NCBI RefSeq assembly: GCF_009905375.1
Contig: NC_133650.1
Span: 66,405,669 to 66,469,668 of the forward strand
Origin: Apium graveolens
Lineage: Eukaryota; Streptophyta; Magnoliopsida; Apiales; Apiaceae
Direction: 5' to 3'
Length of the DNA: 64,000 nucleotides
Part shown: piece by piece, positions 43,901 to 55,700 of the stretch
How positions within the stretch are numbered: position 1 is the first letter of the stretch
Layout: each line of letters begins with the position of its first letter
Made by a program: the position numbers and the translations under genes
Notes under the pieces: generated by a model
Seen by the model: the letters and a program-made list of their open reading frames with translations, nothing else
Database searches by the model: none
Told to the model about the DNA's origin: nothing

Positions 43901-45215
43901 GGACGAGCTTTACGTTTCAGAGTCATGGATTTCATCTGAACTAGGAGTGGCATAAGTTGTCGAGTGGCGCCGGCCCAGCCTTATTATATTGGCCCAAATG
44001 GCCCAGAAGTTTCGCTAAGACGGTCCATTCCTTAGGAGTCCAGTGTTCGGTTGACAAGTAAATCCGATGGTTTTCCTCTACATGTAGAAAATGGTGGGGT
44101 TGCACTACTATGACTGATCATCGTGAGTGGTCTTCCTAGCGTGGAAAACTCCCGTAATGAGTTCATCATCCAGTTGGATATTTCTGCAACACTACCCAAA
44201 GCACTTCGAAAGAAAGGATACAGCTGGGCGATTATTGAGTGTTGGCAGGGTCGAGTTTTCAAAATGATGTTTTTATCAAATGAAGTATCTCGTAACTTTA
44301 TTTCATTTTGATGATATTTCAAAGATTGATTCTATATAAGTTATGTCTCGTAGCTTTATCTATGGGATGAACTATTTATACCTTGAAAGGTGGTAGTTCA
44401 AGTAGTATTCGGAAAAAGATATAAGTATATTGGAGTATCTGGTAACTTCGACTTTTCAACTTATATCTGGTTAATGATTATCTTATGCATGACAAAGATT
44501 TTCAGAAAAATGTTGAGACAAGGTTAGATATGTGAGATCACCTTGCAACGATATTTTTATACAGTTATAAACTGGAACTCTGTGTACATTATACATGTCA
44601 GAGGATTTCAAAGATTTTGAGTAGTATATATGTATATATATACTGAATATTTTGCGACTTGTCGCGTTAAGATATCAACTTGGTTCATTTCTTCTTGACC
44701 AAGACTTTCATGAGTACTATGAGAATGCTCATATATTGTAAATTATTATACATAATATTTCGGTGGGCTTGTTGTTCACCCTTGCTTTCTTCTTTCATCA
44801 CACAACAACAGATAGACAAGATGAACAGGACCAAGCTTCCAATTTGTGAGCGGTTAGGAAACGTTCCGCAGTTTTCTGTAGGCGTTGATGCCGTTGTGGC
44901 TGTGGTAGGAGCTACCAATAGGCTAGGCTTTCAACTTTTGATGTACCAGACTTATGTATATTATGAATTGTAATAATGGCAAAGTATATGTAAATTTATT
45001 CAGAAACCCTTTTAAGGTGTAACGACTTATAATTGTGGAATAAAATGACTTGTGTTATTTTTGGTATTCATCTCTGAGACTATAACTTGTGGTGTGTGTG
45101 TATATTGTGGGGTCACAGTACGCATTAGTTGGTTGTTTATTAAGATTAAGTGTTATTAAGTGAAATTGAACTCGTGACAACCTGGATCCCCGACCCCGGA
45201 TTTGGGGGTGTTACA
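40951..45215 (+). repeat. G2 3' LTR (4265 bp)
   Basis: It is collinear with the 5' LTR, including the AT run (43053-43080), three-unit minisatellite (43136-43306), coding-like patch (44123-44311) and small basic ORF (44821-44973). It ends TTACA at 45215, followed by TSD ACATC. Confidence 0.93.
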
Positions 45216-47230
45216 ACATCCGTCCGTATTGCTCCAGTACCTACATATCTCTCATTTTCTCTCTTTTGTTGCATCAGGGTCTCACCCTGGCTCCCCACCC
45301 TCACACCCTCACCTTCACCTACTAAGGTGGGACTCCTCTCACTCCCTTTTGCCAATCCTGAAGAAATGGATTGCAGATGTTCACTCATTTCCTCTCCTTT
45401 TTCCTGGGAGCAACCCAGACTCTCACTCAGAACACTCTTCTCTCTCAATCGTAAGAGTGACTGTACAACCACTAAATCTTCTGCACTTGAAATAATTGAA
45501 GTTTGAAGCTGTGCAAAGATACTCGACGGATGAGTGATATCCATCGAGTGAGTGGTTTTGCTATCCGACGGATAACTGCTGTTAGGCTTATCCGTCGGGA
45601 TACAATCACGACTCGATGGATGAGCAATATCCGTCGAGAGAGTAGAAATGAATGAGCTGGGAATAGAAACTATTTTTGACTCTGTGCTGATTGAAGATAT
45701 TTTAGGCACAGATGACACAATAGTTCCTGAAAGAATTGGCAAGTGAGCCAACAAATCATCTAAAAGATGATGCTCACTTGCACTAGATTTTGGCTTCACC
45801 AACAGAGTTAAAGAAGGGGAATCAGGAATTGATGTGTTTATCATAGCCACATCCATAGAATTTGTTGGTTAGTATGGTGTTTGAGGTGCTTCTATAACTA
45901 GAGATTTTGGCCCGTGACTCCACATTTATTGGAGCCACATCAAGCTGAATTTGTGAAGGTACAGTGACTGTGTCTTTAGCACCAGTTTGCACAGTGTGTG
46001 TACCTTGTGCATCCCTAGAGGTTTTTGATTTCTTCTTTCTGGCATAAGTTTGGGGTGAGCTTGTGTCCCTAACCCTCTTGGCCTGCGCTCTTGGTTGAGA
46101 GCTTTGTTCAATAGCTACATCTTTTTGGGAGGATACAACTAGAAATGAGCTTTTGTCCTTTTTAAGCACTGCAGTTTGTTAGGAAACTGTAGTGTGGCTA
46201 GGCTGGGATTCACTCAACTCTCTAACCTTATTCTTGGGGTTTCTTTTATGTTCACCCCTTCCCTCACCTAACTTACCCTCCTTCACACTCCCCTCTTTGG
46301 CTTTAGTGGATTTTTCAACTGGCATCTTTTGGGAGATACCAGAGGGGGCTTTCTTTGATTTGGATTTTGAAATAATAGTAGGTTTGGCAGCTTTGGTAGG
46401 CAACTGTTTGGTCATTGGCACAGTTGCCATAGCTACTCTTGAACTCAAAGAAAGTGTGGAGGTTGGAATAGTTGTAGGGATGGATGAACTTACCTCACTT
46501 ACCTGAGGTGATCGCATTACAGGGAAGTAGAACATTGGAACATCCTTGTGTTGATTGGCCCTGTTCAAATCTGCAATGAGCCTTCTCTCTTGAACTCAAC
46601 AATCTAGTTTGTTGTTTGGATTCTCAAGCACAATCTCTTCATAGAGGTGGTTAGCCAATAACATAAGAAATTTAACATAATACACATTTTTTCCTCTTTT
46701 ATTTAACTCCCCTAATTTAAAACCTAACTCAAACAAGACAAGGTCACTGAAATTATAAAATTTATTTGTTTAAATCACTCAAACCTAACTACATCACACA
46801 AGAAACTCCACTCTTTCATATGACCCATTCTTCTAATATCACTCAGTTTAGAAGTAGGAAGTGCATAGTGCATGGAATTGAGCATATTGATTATATCAGT
46901 GTCAGTGTGTGGTGAAGTCACATTATTATCAGGAATTTTGAAACATGCTTTTAACACGTCACTATTTATACATAATTCTTTACCTTTAATGGTTAGAATG
47001 ATGGTCTTATCTGTAGAGTTGTAGGTAGCAGTGGTCCACATCTCTTCAACAACTTCACAGAAGATTGTGGGTGATTCCAGCATGGCAAAATTGAGCTTGC
47101 AATTCTTCACAAAGTCCATCATCTTGTGATAGTCATCTGATTGCTGAATACCCTTGTTCACTAATGCAGTGAAATTATTCTTCTCATAAATGAACCCAGT
47201 TTGAGACATAATCTTTACAACAGGTGCCAT
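45216..47230 (-). pseudogene. Copia B third gene, N-terminal half
   Basis: It starts at 47230 (MAPVVKIMSQTG). The N-terminal domain is shortened: after DIRRMGHMKEWSFLCDVV a deletion removes about 90-100 residues that C keeps. The Ser/Thr/Pro/Lys-rich middle continues from 46690 (TMKEGSVKEGK-like basic stretches, PQTYARKKKSKTSRD) to the G2 junction at 45216. ATCCGTCG motifs lie at 45531-45637. Stops or shifts lie near 46770, 46590, 46175 and 45870. The promoter-like region directly upstream is intact. Confidence 0.78.
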
Positions 47231-47751
47231 TGTTAGAGAGTAAGAGCTTGGAGAGAAAGAGAGTAAGTACTTTGAGAGAGAATGAAATTAGAGCAGTTGA
47301 ATTGAGAATGATAAAAGAAAAACAATTACAATGAAATAAGCTTTTATACTATCTCAAAAATAACTGATAAAAATAATAAAGTAAAATAAAGTAACCAATA
47401 GAAATTGCCTAAAATAGCTGTTTAAAAATAAACTATAAAAATTCCATCCATTATCCGTCGTGTTATGCTTACAAACTATAAGTATACTCGATGGATAGTG
47501 TTCAGGGAATTAACGGCTGAGATTAAGACAATTCGATGGATGAGGATAAACTGTTATCCGTCGAGACATAAAATATTCCAGAAAAGTAATTGATTTTTAT
47601 TAGCAAATTATATTTCGACGGATGACCAAACTCGATGGATAAGGGTCATCCGTCGAGATGTAAATTTTGACTTAGCCAAAATTTCATCTAAGACTGAAAA
47701 ATTAATTAAATTTTTGGCTGCATTTCAACTTGCAAATTAACTCAGATAGAT
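47231..47751 (-). promoter_or_regulatory. 521-bp spacer with promoter of the copia B third gene
   Basis: It has the same length and layout as in A: CCAAT at 47395-47399, TATAAAA (minus strand) at 47342-47348, a CT-rich leader and AACAATGGC at the start. The inverted repeat of ATCCGTCG motifs lies at 47615-47656 with both 13-bp arms perfect. Confidence 0.65.
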
Positions 47752-50700
47752 TTAAGAGTAATTAAGCATACCTAACTCACTTACCAACCTTGAAAAGGTG
47801 GATTCATCCAGTGGCTTGGTAAAGATATCTGCAAGCTACTTCTCACTGGGAACAAAATGTAGTTCCACAGTACCATTCATTACATGTTCCCTTATGAAAT
47901 GGTACTTGATATCTATGTGCTTTGTCCTTGAATGTTTTACTGGATTTTCAGTGATGGTAATTGCACTTGTGTTATCACAGAAAATAGGAATCCTCTCAAC
48001 TTGCAAACCATAGTCTAGCAATTAATTTCTCATCCATAAAATATGTGCACAGCAACTGCCAGCAGCAATATATTCAGCTTCAGCTGTAGAAGTAGAAACT
48101 GAATTTTACTTTTTACTGAACCAGGACACAAGCTTGTTTCCTAGAAATTGACAGGTTCCTGTTGCACTCTTTCTATCAATTCTACAACCTGCATAATCTG
48201 CATCTGAATAACCAGTTAGATCAAAACCAGAATCTCTAGGGTACCAAATGCCAAGGTTTGGTGTTCCCTTGAGATATCTGAAAATTCTCTTGATAGCTAT
48301 TAGGTGAGATTCTCTAGGATCAGCCTGAAATCTAGCACATAAACATGTAGCAAACATTATATCTGGCCTACTAGTTGTTAAGTACAGAAGTGAGCCAACC
48401 ATGCCTCTATAACTTGAAATATCCACAGACTTTTCAGTAGTGTTTAATTCAAGCTTAGTTACAGTGGCCATGAGAGTTTTTGCCAAACTTCTTTAAAAGA
48501 TCAAAAATATATTTAGTTTGACTAATGAATATTCCATCACTAACTTGCTTAACTTGTAAGCCGAGAAAGTAAGTTAGTTCTCCCATCATACTCATTTCAT
48601 GCTTACTTTGCATCAATTTGGCAAACTTTTTGCAAAGTGTCTCATCTGTAGAGCCAAAAATAATATCATCTACATAAATTTTAACAAGTATACTAGAGCC
48701 ATTAACATTTCTGAAAAATAGAGTTTTATCTACAGTACCTCTTGTGAAGTGATTTTCCAAAAAGAACTTTGATAAAGTGTCATACCAGGCTCTAGGTGTT
48801 TGCTTTAGTCCATAAAGTGCTTTCAAAAGATAATAGACATGTTCTGGAAAATTTGGATCTTCAAAACCAGGAGGTTGACTGACATAGACTTCTTCCTCCA
48901 AATCTCCATTCAGAAAGGCACTTTTGACATCCATTTGATAGACCTTGAAATTGGCATGGGCTGCATAGGCTAAGAAGATTCTGATGGCTTCAAGTCTTGC
49001 AACAGGAGAAAATGTTTCAACAAAATCTATTCCTTCTTGCTGATAATAGCCTTTAGCAACCAATCTAGCTTTGTTCCTGACTACTATGCGATTTTCATCC
49101 ATCTTGTTTCTGAATACCCATTTGGTATCTATCGGATTCTTTCCTTTAGGCTTGGGCACCAGCTTCCATACATTATTCCTTTCAAATTGGTTTAGCTCCT
49201 ACTGCATAGCTAAAATCGAATCAGGATCCAACAGAGCTTCTTCTACCTTCTTTGGTTCTTCCTTGGAAAGAAAGCTGCTCTATAGACATTCTTCCTGAGT
49301 TGCTCTTCTTGTTTGAACTCTAGAGGACACATCACCAATAATAAGCTCAAAGGGGTGATCTTTTGTCCATTTCCTTTGTTAAGGTAGATTAGCTCTAAAT
49401 GAAGAAACCTCATTATTGTCTTGATGCGTGATTGAGTTTTGAATGTTAGAAACTCCCCCTGAGTTTGTGGATCTTTGATTTAAGAAATGGGAACTTTCTA
49501 TTGGTGATCTATCTTGACTTCCTGCTCCTTTTGATAACCCGACGGATGGTGAATTTTGAGTACCGACGGATGAAGCTGGTTGTCTCCTGACGGATAACAC
49601 AGATTGCCTTCCGACGGATGAAGCATTATGCAACTCGACAGATGTTAAGTTTTGTGCTTCATTGGTGGTAGATTTATCTGTATTATCCTTAGATACATTC
49701 TCTTGATCACTTTCATTATCACTGTCATCACTAACCATCTCCACATTGTCGAATTTGAGGCTCTCATGGTAATCTCTATCTTTCAGTCTTTCAACCTTTT
49801 TATCATCAAACACAACATGTATTGATTCAACAACAATGTTGGTTCTTAGATTGTAGACTCTATATGATTTACCAACATCATATCCAATAAAAATTCCTTC
49901 ATCTGCTTTAGCATCAAACTTCCCATTTTGATCAGTTTGATTTCTCAGAATATAGGATTTGCAGCCAAAGACATGAAGAAAGTTTAGAGTTGGCTTCTTG
50001 TTCTTGAACAATTGATAGGGAGTCATGCATCTTGCTTGATTAACCAGAGAAATATTCTGAGTGTAACATGCAGTATTTACAGCTTCAGCCCAGAAATATG
50101 TTGGTAACTTAGATTCTTCAAGCATTGTTCTTGCATCTTCAATAAGTGATCTGTTATTCCTTTCCACTACTCCATTTTGTTGTGGAGTCCTTGATGCTGA
50201 AAGCTCATGCAGAATCCCATTTTCCTCACAAAATGCTCTCATGACAGAATTCTTGAACTCTGTTCCATTGTCACTCCTGATTCTTCTAACCTTGAAATCA
50301 GGATGATTATTGACTTGCCTTATGTGATTGATGATGGTTTCACTAGCCTCATCTTTAGACTTTAGGAAATATGTCCAAGAGAACTTTGAGAAATCATCTA
50401 CAATTACTAGGCAAAATCTTGTCCTTGAGATGGACAATACATTGACTAGTCCAAACAAATCCATGTGAAGCAGTTGCATAGGCTCTTCAATTGTTGAATC
50501 AAGTTTCTTCCTGAATGATGCTTTAATTTGCTTCCCTTTTTGGCAGGCATCACACAGTCCATCCTTAGAAAACTCCACTAGAGGAATACCTCTAACCAGT
50601 TCTTTTTTTACTAGCTCATTCATGGTCTTGAAGTTTAAATGAGATAGCTTCTTGTGCCATAGCCAACTTTCATCCTGACTTGCTTTACTGAAAAGACAAG

Positions 50701-51078
50701 TTACAGATTCTGCATTAGATGAGTTGAAATCAGCTAGGTACACATTCCCTTTTCTCACACCAGTGAGAACCACTTTGTTGCTTCTTTTATTAGTCATAAC
50801 ACAGGCTTCTGAGTTGAAGGTTACTGAATTGCCTTTATCACAAAGCTAGCTGATACTCAACAGATTGTGTTTGAGACCATCCACTAAAGCAACCTCCTCA
50901 ATGATGACATTGTCCTTTGAAATCAAGCCATATCCCACAGTATAACCCTTGCTGTCATCTCCAAAAGTAATACTTGGGCCAGCTCTCTCCTTCAACTCTG
51001 TGAGCAGGGTAGAATCACCAGTCATGTGTCTTGAACAATCACTATCCAAGTACTAAAGATTCTTTCTGTTTCCCTGCA
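47752..51078 (-). pseudogene. pol: Copia B pol: protease, integrase, RT, RNase H
   Basis: The protease active site reads L-D-S-D instead of D-S-G (near 51045), so it is inactive. Integrase is in one open frame of 472 codons (50797-49379) with all three DDE positions visible (LHMDLFGLV, RSDNGTEFKN, QQNGVVERNN) and the zinc-binding HHCC part upstream. The linker holds ATCCGTCG motifs (49539-49644). RT runs 49159-48455 with YVDDIIFG near 48665. About 70 bp are missing at the join near 48480, before RNase H ([33 protein letters not shown]). It ends near 47752. The integrase domain is the best preserved part. Confidence 0.9.
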
Positions 51079-51538
51079 CACATCAAAATCAAATCAAGTT
51101 GATTTTGGTACCCAAGTTTCCTTGGGTCCTGCCTTGTTAGCTTTCTTTTTCTGTTTCTTAGGCTTTATCTCATTTGGCTTGGGAATTTCAGATTCATCCT
51201 TAGTCATTTGAGTTGGGACTTTAAAGCCATTCATTGCAACATAATTATCATGCATATTATGACTAATAGGAAATGGCTTGCTATGTGTAAACATGTTATT
51301 CCAGTAAGGCATGCTAAATGGCATTTGTGGCATACTATATGCAGCATAATAAGGATTAGGTGCAAATGGAATATTTGCAAACTGTGCATTCATATTTTGT
51401 GTAGACATAGCATTAACAGGCATAGGAGGCATGGCATTCATGTTAGGAAATTGAGGTTGCACAGACATGGAAGTAGGCATGGCAGATTTACAATTAACAG
51501 ACAGATGATTTACACTACCACACTTGACACGGATTTTT
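51079..51538 (-). pseudogene. gag: Copia B gag, C-terminal fragment
   Basis: This is the end of gag: part of the second zinc knuckle (CGSVNHLSVNC), the Met/Pro/Asn-rich tail (MNAMPPMPVNAMSTQNM, MPYWNNMFTHSKPFP) and the basic end KKQKKKANKAGPKETWVPKS, with its stop at 51094. Copia C inserted directly upstream of the knuckle at 51539. The rest of this gag is to the right of the window. Confidence 0.88.
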
Positions 51539-52561
51539 TGTTAGTTCCTTAACAATATAGCAAGAATTACAGAAGGGGGGTTGAATGAAATTCTTAAACC
51601 TTTTTCTTGAAATAAAAATGTTCAACTCGATTATAGATATATTTGTTTTGATTAGCACAATGCGGAATGTAAACTTGAATGAATAAAAACATAAGTAATT
51701 AAAAACAAGAGTCTTTAAAAACTTTCTGGTGGATTTAAACAATTCCACCAGAGATATATATAATATATCGAGAGGACTCTGTGTGCAGAAATGCTCACAG
51801 CTGCTTACAAATGGAACTGCTGAGAATACAGGAAATGCTAAAGATTATGCTTACAAAGATTTCTCTGTTTTGTGTTTCTCTGCTATATCAGTTATATTTC
51901 TATTTGCTACTCTCTTGGTTTATATATTACCAAGATTACAAAGTCAAACAGACCGAACAAATATAAAATCTAACAGTCTTAATCTTTGCTGCTTTTCATC
52001 CTCTATTACCCAGTTAATGGGCTTCCACAATGTGTTTGTATCCAACTCGACGACTGTGTGTCAGCTTTCACTGTTCAACTGATGTTTGAATTCTTGATAT
52101 GATCATCCGTCGACTTTCAGATCATCCGTCGATGACTTGATTGATCATCCGTCGACTGCTATGTTAAACATCCGTTGATAGTCATTTGATCATCCATCGA
52201 AGGCTTTGTTAATCATCCGTCGGTAGCTATTTTGGCACTTGACTTCATTTCACTTATACAGAATTACAAGACATTTCTTATGTACAATTAATCAACTTAT
52301 TCTGCATATCTAGTTAAAGTCAACATGACTTATATGCTACTACAGATTCTATACAAAGGTGCATACATCACTGTGCTACAATCTTATTATTACATAAGCT
52401 ACTCACTCGATGGATAATTAGTTAATCATCCGTCGGGACTATAATGAGTCATCCGTCGGGACTATAATTCTTATCCGTTGAGTGCTATATAATTTCACTA
52501 AGTAAAATCTACTTATATGTTTTGTTTAGGTATTCATCAAGTACACAACATATTCACAACA
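51539..52561 (-). repeat. Copia C 3' LTR (1023 bp)
   Basis: It runs from TGTTAGTTCC to TTCACAACA, followed by the PPT. It has six ATCCGTCG-type motifs at 52101-52225 and more at 52405-52485. Confidence 0.92.
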
Positions 52562-52748
52562 ATCTCCCCCAATTTATGTCTACTGGAATTGTAGCCATAA
52601 ATTAAGAGATACTTGATGATAACAAAACATCCTAAACAAATATCTTTAAAGATAAGTAGATAAAACTGAAAGTGCTTCAAATAAACAAAATGTACAAGGT
52701 TTGGCTCACAGTCAGTTCAAGATGCTCCTCTAGCCTTAGCAGATTTTT

Positions 52749-55700
52749 CTAGTTTCTTGAATGTCTGGATCTTCTTCCAAGCTTTCTGTTGTTTTCTTCA
52801 ATTTGATTCTGGAGCTGCCTGTGGAATTCTAGTTCATCAGATTCTGAGAGATCTAGCATTTCTTGCATCTCCAAGAGAGTCTCATTGCTAGAGATACTCA
52901 ATTGGTCTTCTAGTCTGAAGAATCTTCTCACACCCTTGTCATCCATAAATTCCATCAGCCAGTAGGGCCTTAAATGCACTCTTCTCCCTGTGTATGGGAT
53001 GATAAGAGTCTTGGGGAGTGCATCTTTGGCTCTAACACTCCTTAGCTCTTCAATCTTCTTCAATACTAATCTTCTTGCAGTTACATTGAACCCAAAGTTT
53101 TTCTTAAAGGATGAATAGACTTTGATCAACACAGATTGGCTTTCTTGAAGTATCCTGTGAAGAGGCCACTGAATCTCCCTTCCTCCTTTGTACTTGAACA
53201 CCAACCTTTCAGGTAGGTTTCCGTATGCATCAATTGCCCTTACTTCATCCAGCTCCTCCAGATAAAGGTTTAGATCTGAGAATTCTTTGATGTCACACAA
53301 GTACAAGTAGTCTCCCCTGTTGACCTTGGGTTGAGCTTTAACTACTAACTTGGATTTGAGAGGTGACAGCTTCACTTTCTTGACTACCCTTGATTTTGTC
53401 CTTTTTGGCTTCGTAAGAATTGGCAAGTTGAAATCAGGAATTGGTAATTTATCCCACTCTATTGGCTCATCCTTTGGCACAATAGGCTCTCCATCTATGT
53501 TCCTGTAGGGGTCCACCACCCTTATGTCTTCAAATACCACAGAGGGCTTTGATGCTTGAGTTTTAGCTTGAGTGGATTCCTTAGGAAATTGATCTTCCAA
53601 TTCCTTGTCAACAACATCCAGTTTCCTTTTTGTTCTTCTAGCCAGTTCTTTCTTTCTTGGGGATTTATTCCGTTCTTCAATCTTCTTCTTTGATTCAGTA
53701 GCTTGAGATAGTTGAGAGGGAATTTGTTGAGAAGAATTCACAGCCTGTAGCTTGGCCAAGATAGCAAACTATTCTTTCTTTTGTTTAGACTTCTTTGCAT
53801 CTAGAGCAGCTTGCCTCTTTTCCTGCTTCAATCTGGCTTTTTCTTCTTTCTTTGCTTGAGCAAATTGTGGATGTCCAGCTACCACACAAATTTCCTTTCT
53901 ATTTCTGAATATCTTTGCAATTCTCTTTCTTGAGGCTGAATCAGCTGGATCTTTGTAGAAGACAATAGATCTTGACAGAAGCTTCTTTTCATCAGGCTTG
54001 GGTGTCTCATACACAGTATCCATAGGGTTCTTCAAAGATGACTTTGGACAGTTTGCCATTGGTTTAAGAATTATTTCAGCCTTTGTAGTCTTGATGCAGG
54101 AAGATTGTCCTTTCTCCAGATAGTTCATGCTCATCTCATTCACACTGATTGGCTTGACATGAGAGTGATGGATGGCTGACTGAACTGGTTCCTTGACTAA
54201 TTCAAACTTTTTCTGTATTTCCTCATCAATCTTTTTCCAGTTGATCAAAGTCAACTTTCCTTTATTAGCATCTTTCATATTTTATGCTGCTGCATTGATT
54301 AGATCTATACCATCTGCAACTGGTGGCTTGGAGATAGTAACTGAAGGTACAATTACTTTGTTGATTTGAACTTGAAGTGTCTCCCCCTCAGTTGGTCCTT
54401 TCTCCCCTTACTTGATTCTCTCTCCCCCTTTTTGTTATCATCAAGTGGAGGAGTTAGGCCTTGTGCTTTAGCCAGTTGCATAAGAAGATTTGTCTGAGTC
54501 TGTTGATTTTGAAGAAGTAAAGCCACTGAATTCTCAATAACTTGAACTCTGTTCTCCAGCTTGGCTATCTTCTTGTCAGAATCTGATTCTCTCCTTAATC
54601 TCAGTAATAGATCTTGCATGGTACCATATGGCATTATTGAATCCAGCTTCTTAGAATTGTATGTCTTCAAGTCAGCTATTTCTCTTTTGAGTTCATCCAC
54701 ATTCATATTATGTCTTAAGTGTTGGATCTTCATGAGATGTAAAGAGTCTAGGTGAGCTTGAAGAACTGCCTTGGTACCAGCATCTGAAGTTTCCTGAAGA
54801 GCCTGTTGAATAGCTATTACTTGTTTAACCAAGGACACCTCAAATTGTCCTGGTGTAGATTCCTTTGCCCAAGCCCATTCAGGTAAACTTAAAGCAGAAC
54901 TTGGGCCTTCAGCTCCCCCTAAGTTCATGCTTCCATCCAAAGAACCAGAGTCATCATCATCAGAATTTACTCCAAATTCTTCAAATGGCTCTCCAGCTTG
55001 AGAAGGCTTCCTGTTAACAACAGCTTTATCTCTTTGAAGAGATTATGTGGTGTGCACTAAATTCAAAGTCTGCTCTGCCTCCACATTGCCCTGAGCAGCC
55101 AACAATTGATAGGCTGAAACAGGGTGAGTAAAAGTGTCAACATCCAAGGAAATGTTATCAATTACAGCTTTGTAATGTTGCTGAAATTGTCTTTCCTTTT
55201 TAGCATCATCCACAATCATTGACTCACTAGCAATGGCTGGATCCATCCTTATTTCTCCTGTACCTGCCTTTCTCTCATATTCTCTCTTTTGTTGCATCAG
55301 GGTCTCACCCTGCCTCCCCACCCTCACACCCTCACCTTCACCTACTAAGGTGGGACTCCTCTCACTCACTTTTGCCAATCCTGAATGAATGGATTGCTGA
55401 GATTCACTCTTTTCCTCTCCTTTTTCCTGGGAGCAACCCAACCTCTCACTCAATGCACTCTCCTCTCTCAGTCCTAAGAGTGATTGTATTACCACTAAAT
55501 CTTTTGCACTTGAAATTATTGAAGTTTGAAGTTGTGCAGAGACACTCGACGGATAAGTGATATCCGTCGGGTGAGTGGTAAAACTATCCGAAGGATAACT
55601 GCTGTTAAGCTTATCCGTCGGGATACAATCACTACTCGACGGATGAGCAATATCCATCGAGAGAGTAGAAATGAATGAGGTGGGAAGAGAAACTATTGTA

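Larger units (their letters stand above)
31122..45215 (+). mobile_element. Gypsy G2: complete plus-strand element (14.1 kb) with 4.26-kb LTRs
   Basis: The two LTRs (31122-35381 and 40951-45215) flank a 5569-bp internal region with PBS (35386-35397) and PPT (40936-40947). The flanking duplications ACATC are perfect. In the first ~165 aligned LTR bases I count about eight differences, so the insertion is not ancient, yet no internal frame exceeds about 116 codons. It belongs to the same family as solo LTR-1. The gypsy pol motifs and the GTTACA LTR end suggest a Tekay/Del-like chromovirus relative. Confidence 0.93.
27549..51538 (-). mobile_element. Copia B: SIRE-like element, interrupted by G2 and copia C
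   Basis: This is a minus-strand element of the same family as A. The visible segments are 27549-31121 (3' LTR, PPT, C-terminal half of third gene) and 45216-51538 (rest of third gene, pol, end of gag). Its gag start and 5' LTR must lie to the right of copia C, beyond 64000. The left flank CGCAC (27544-27548) is one copy of its target duplication. G2 sits in its third gene and copia C in its gag. Confidence 0.9.
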
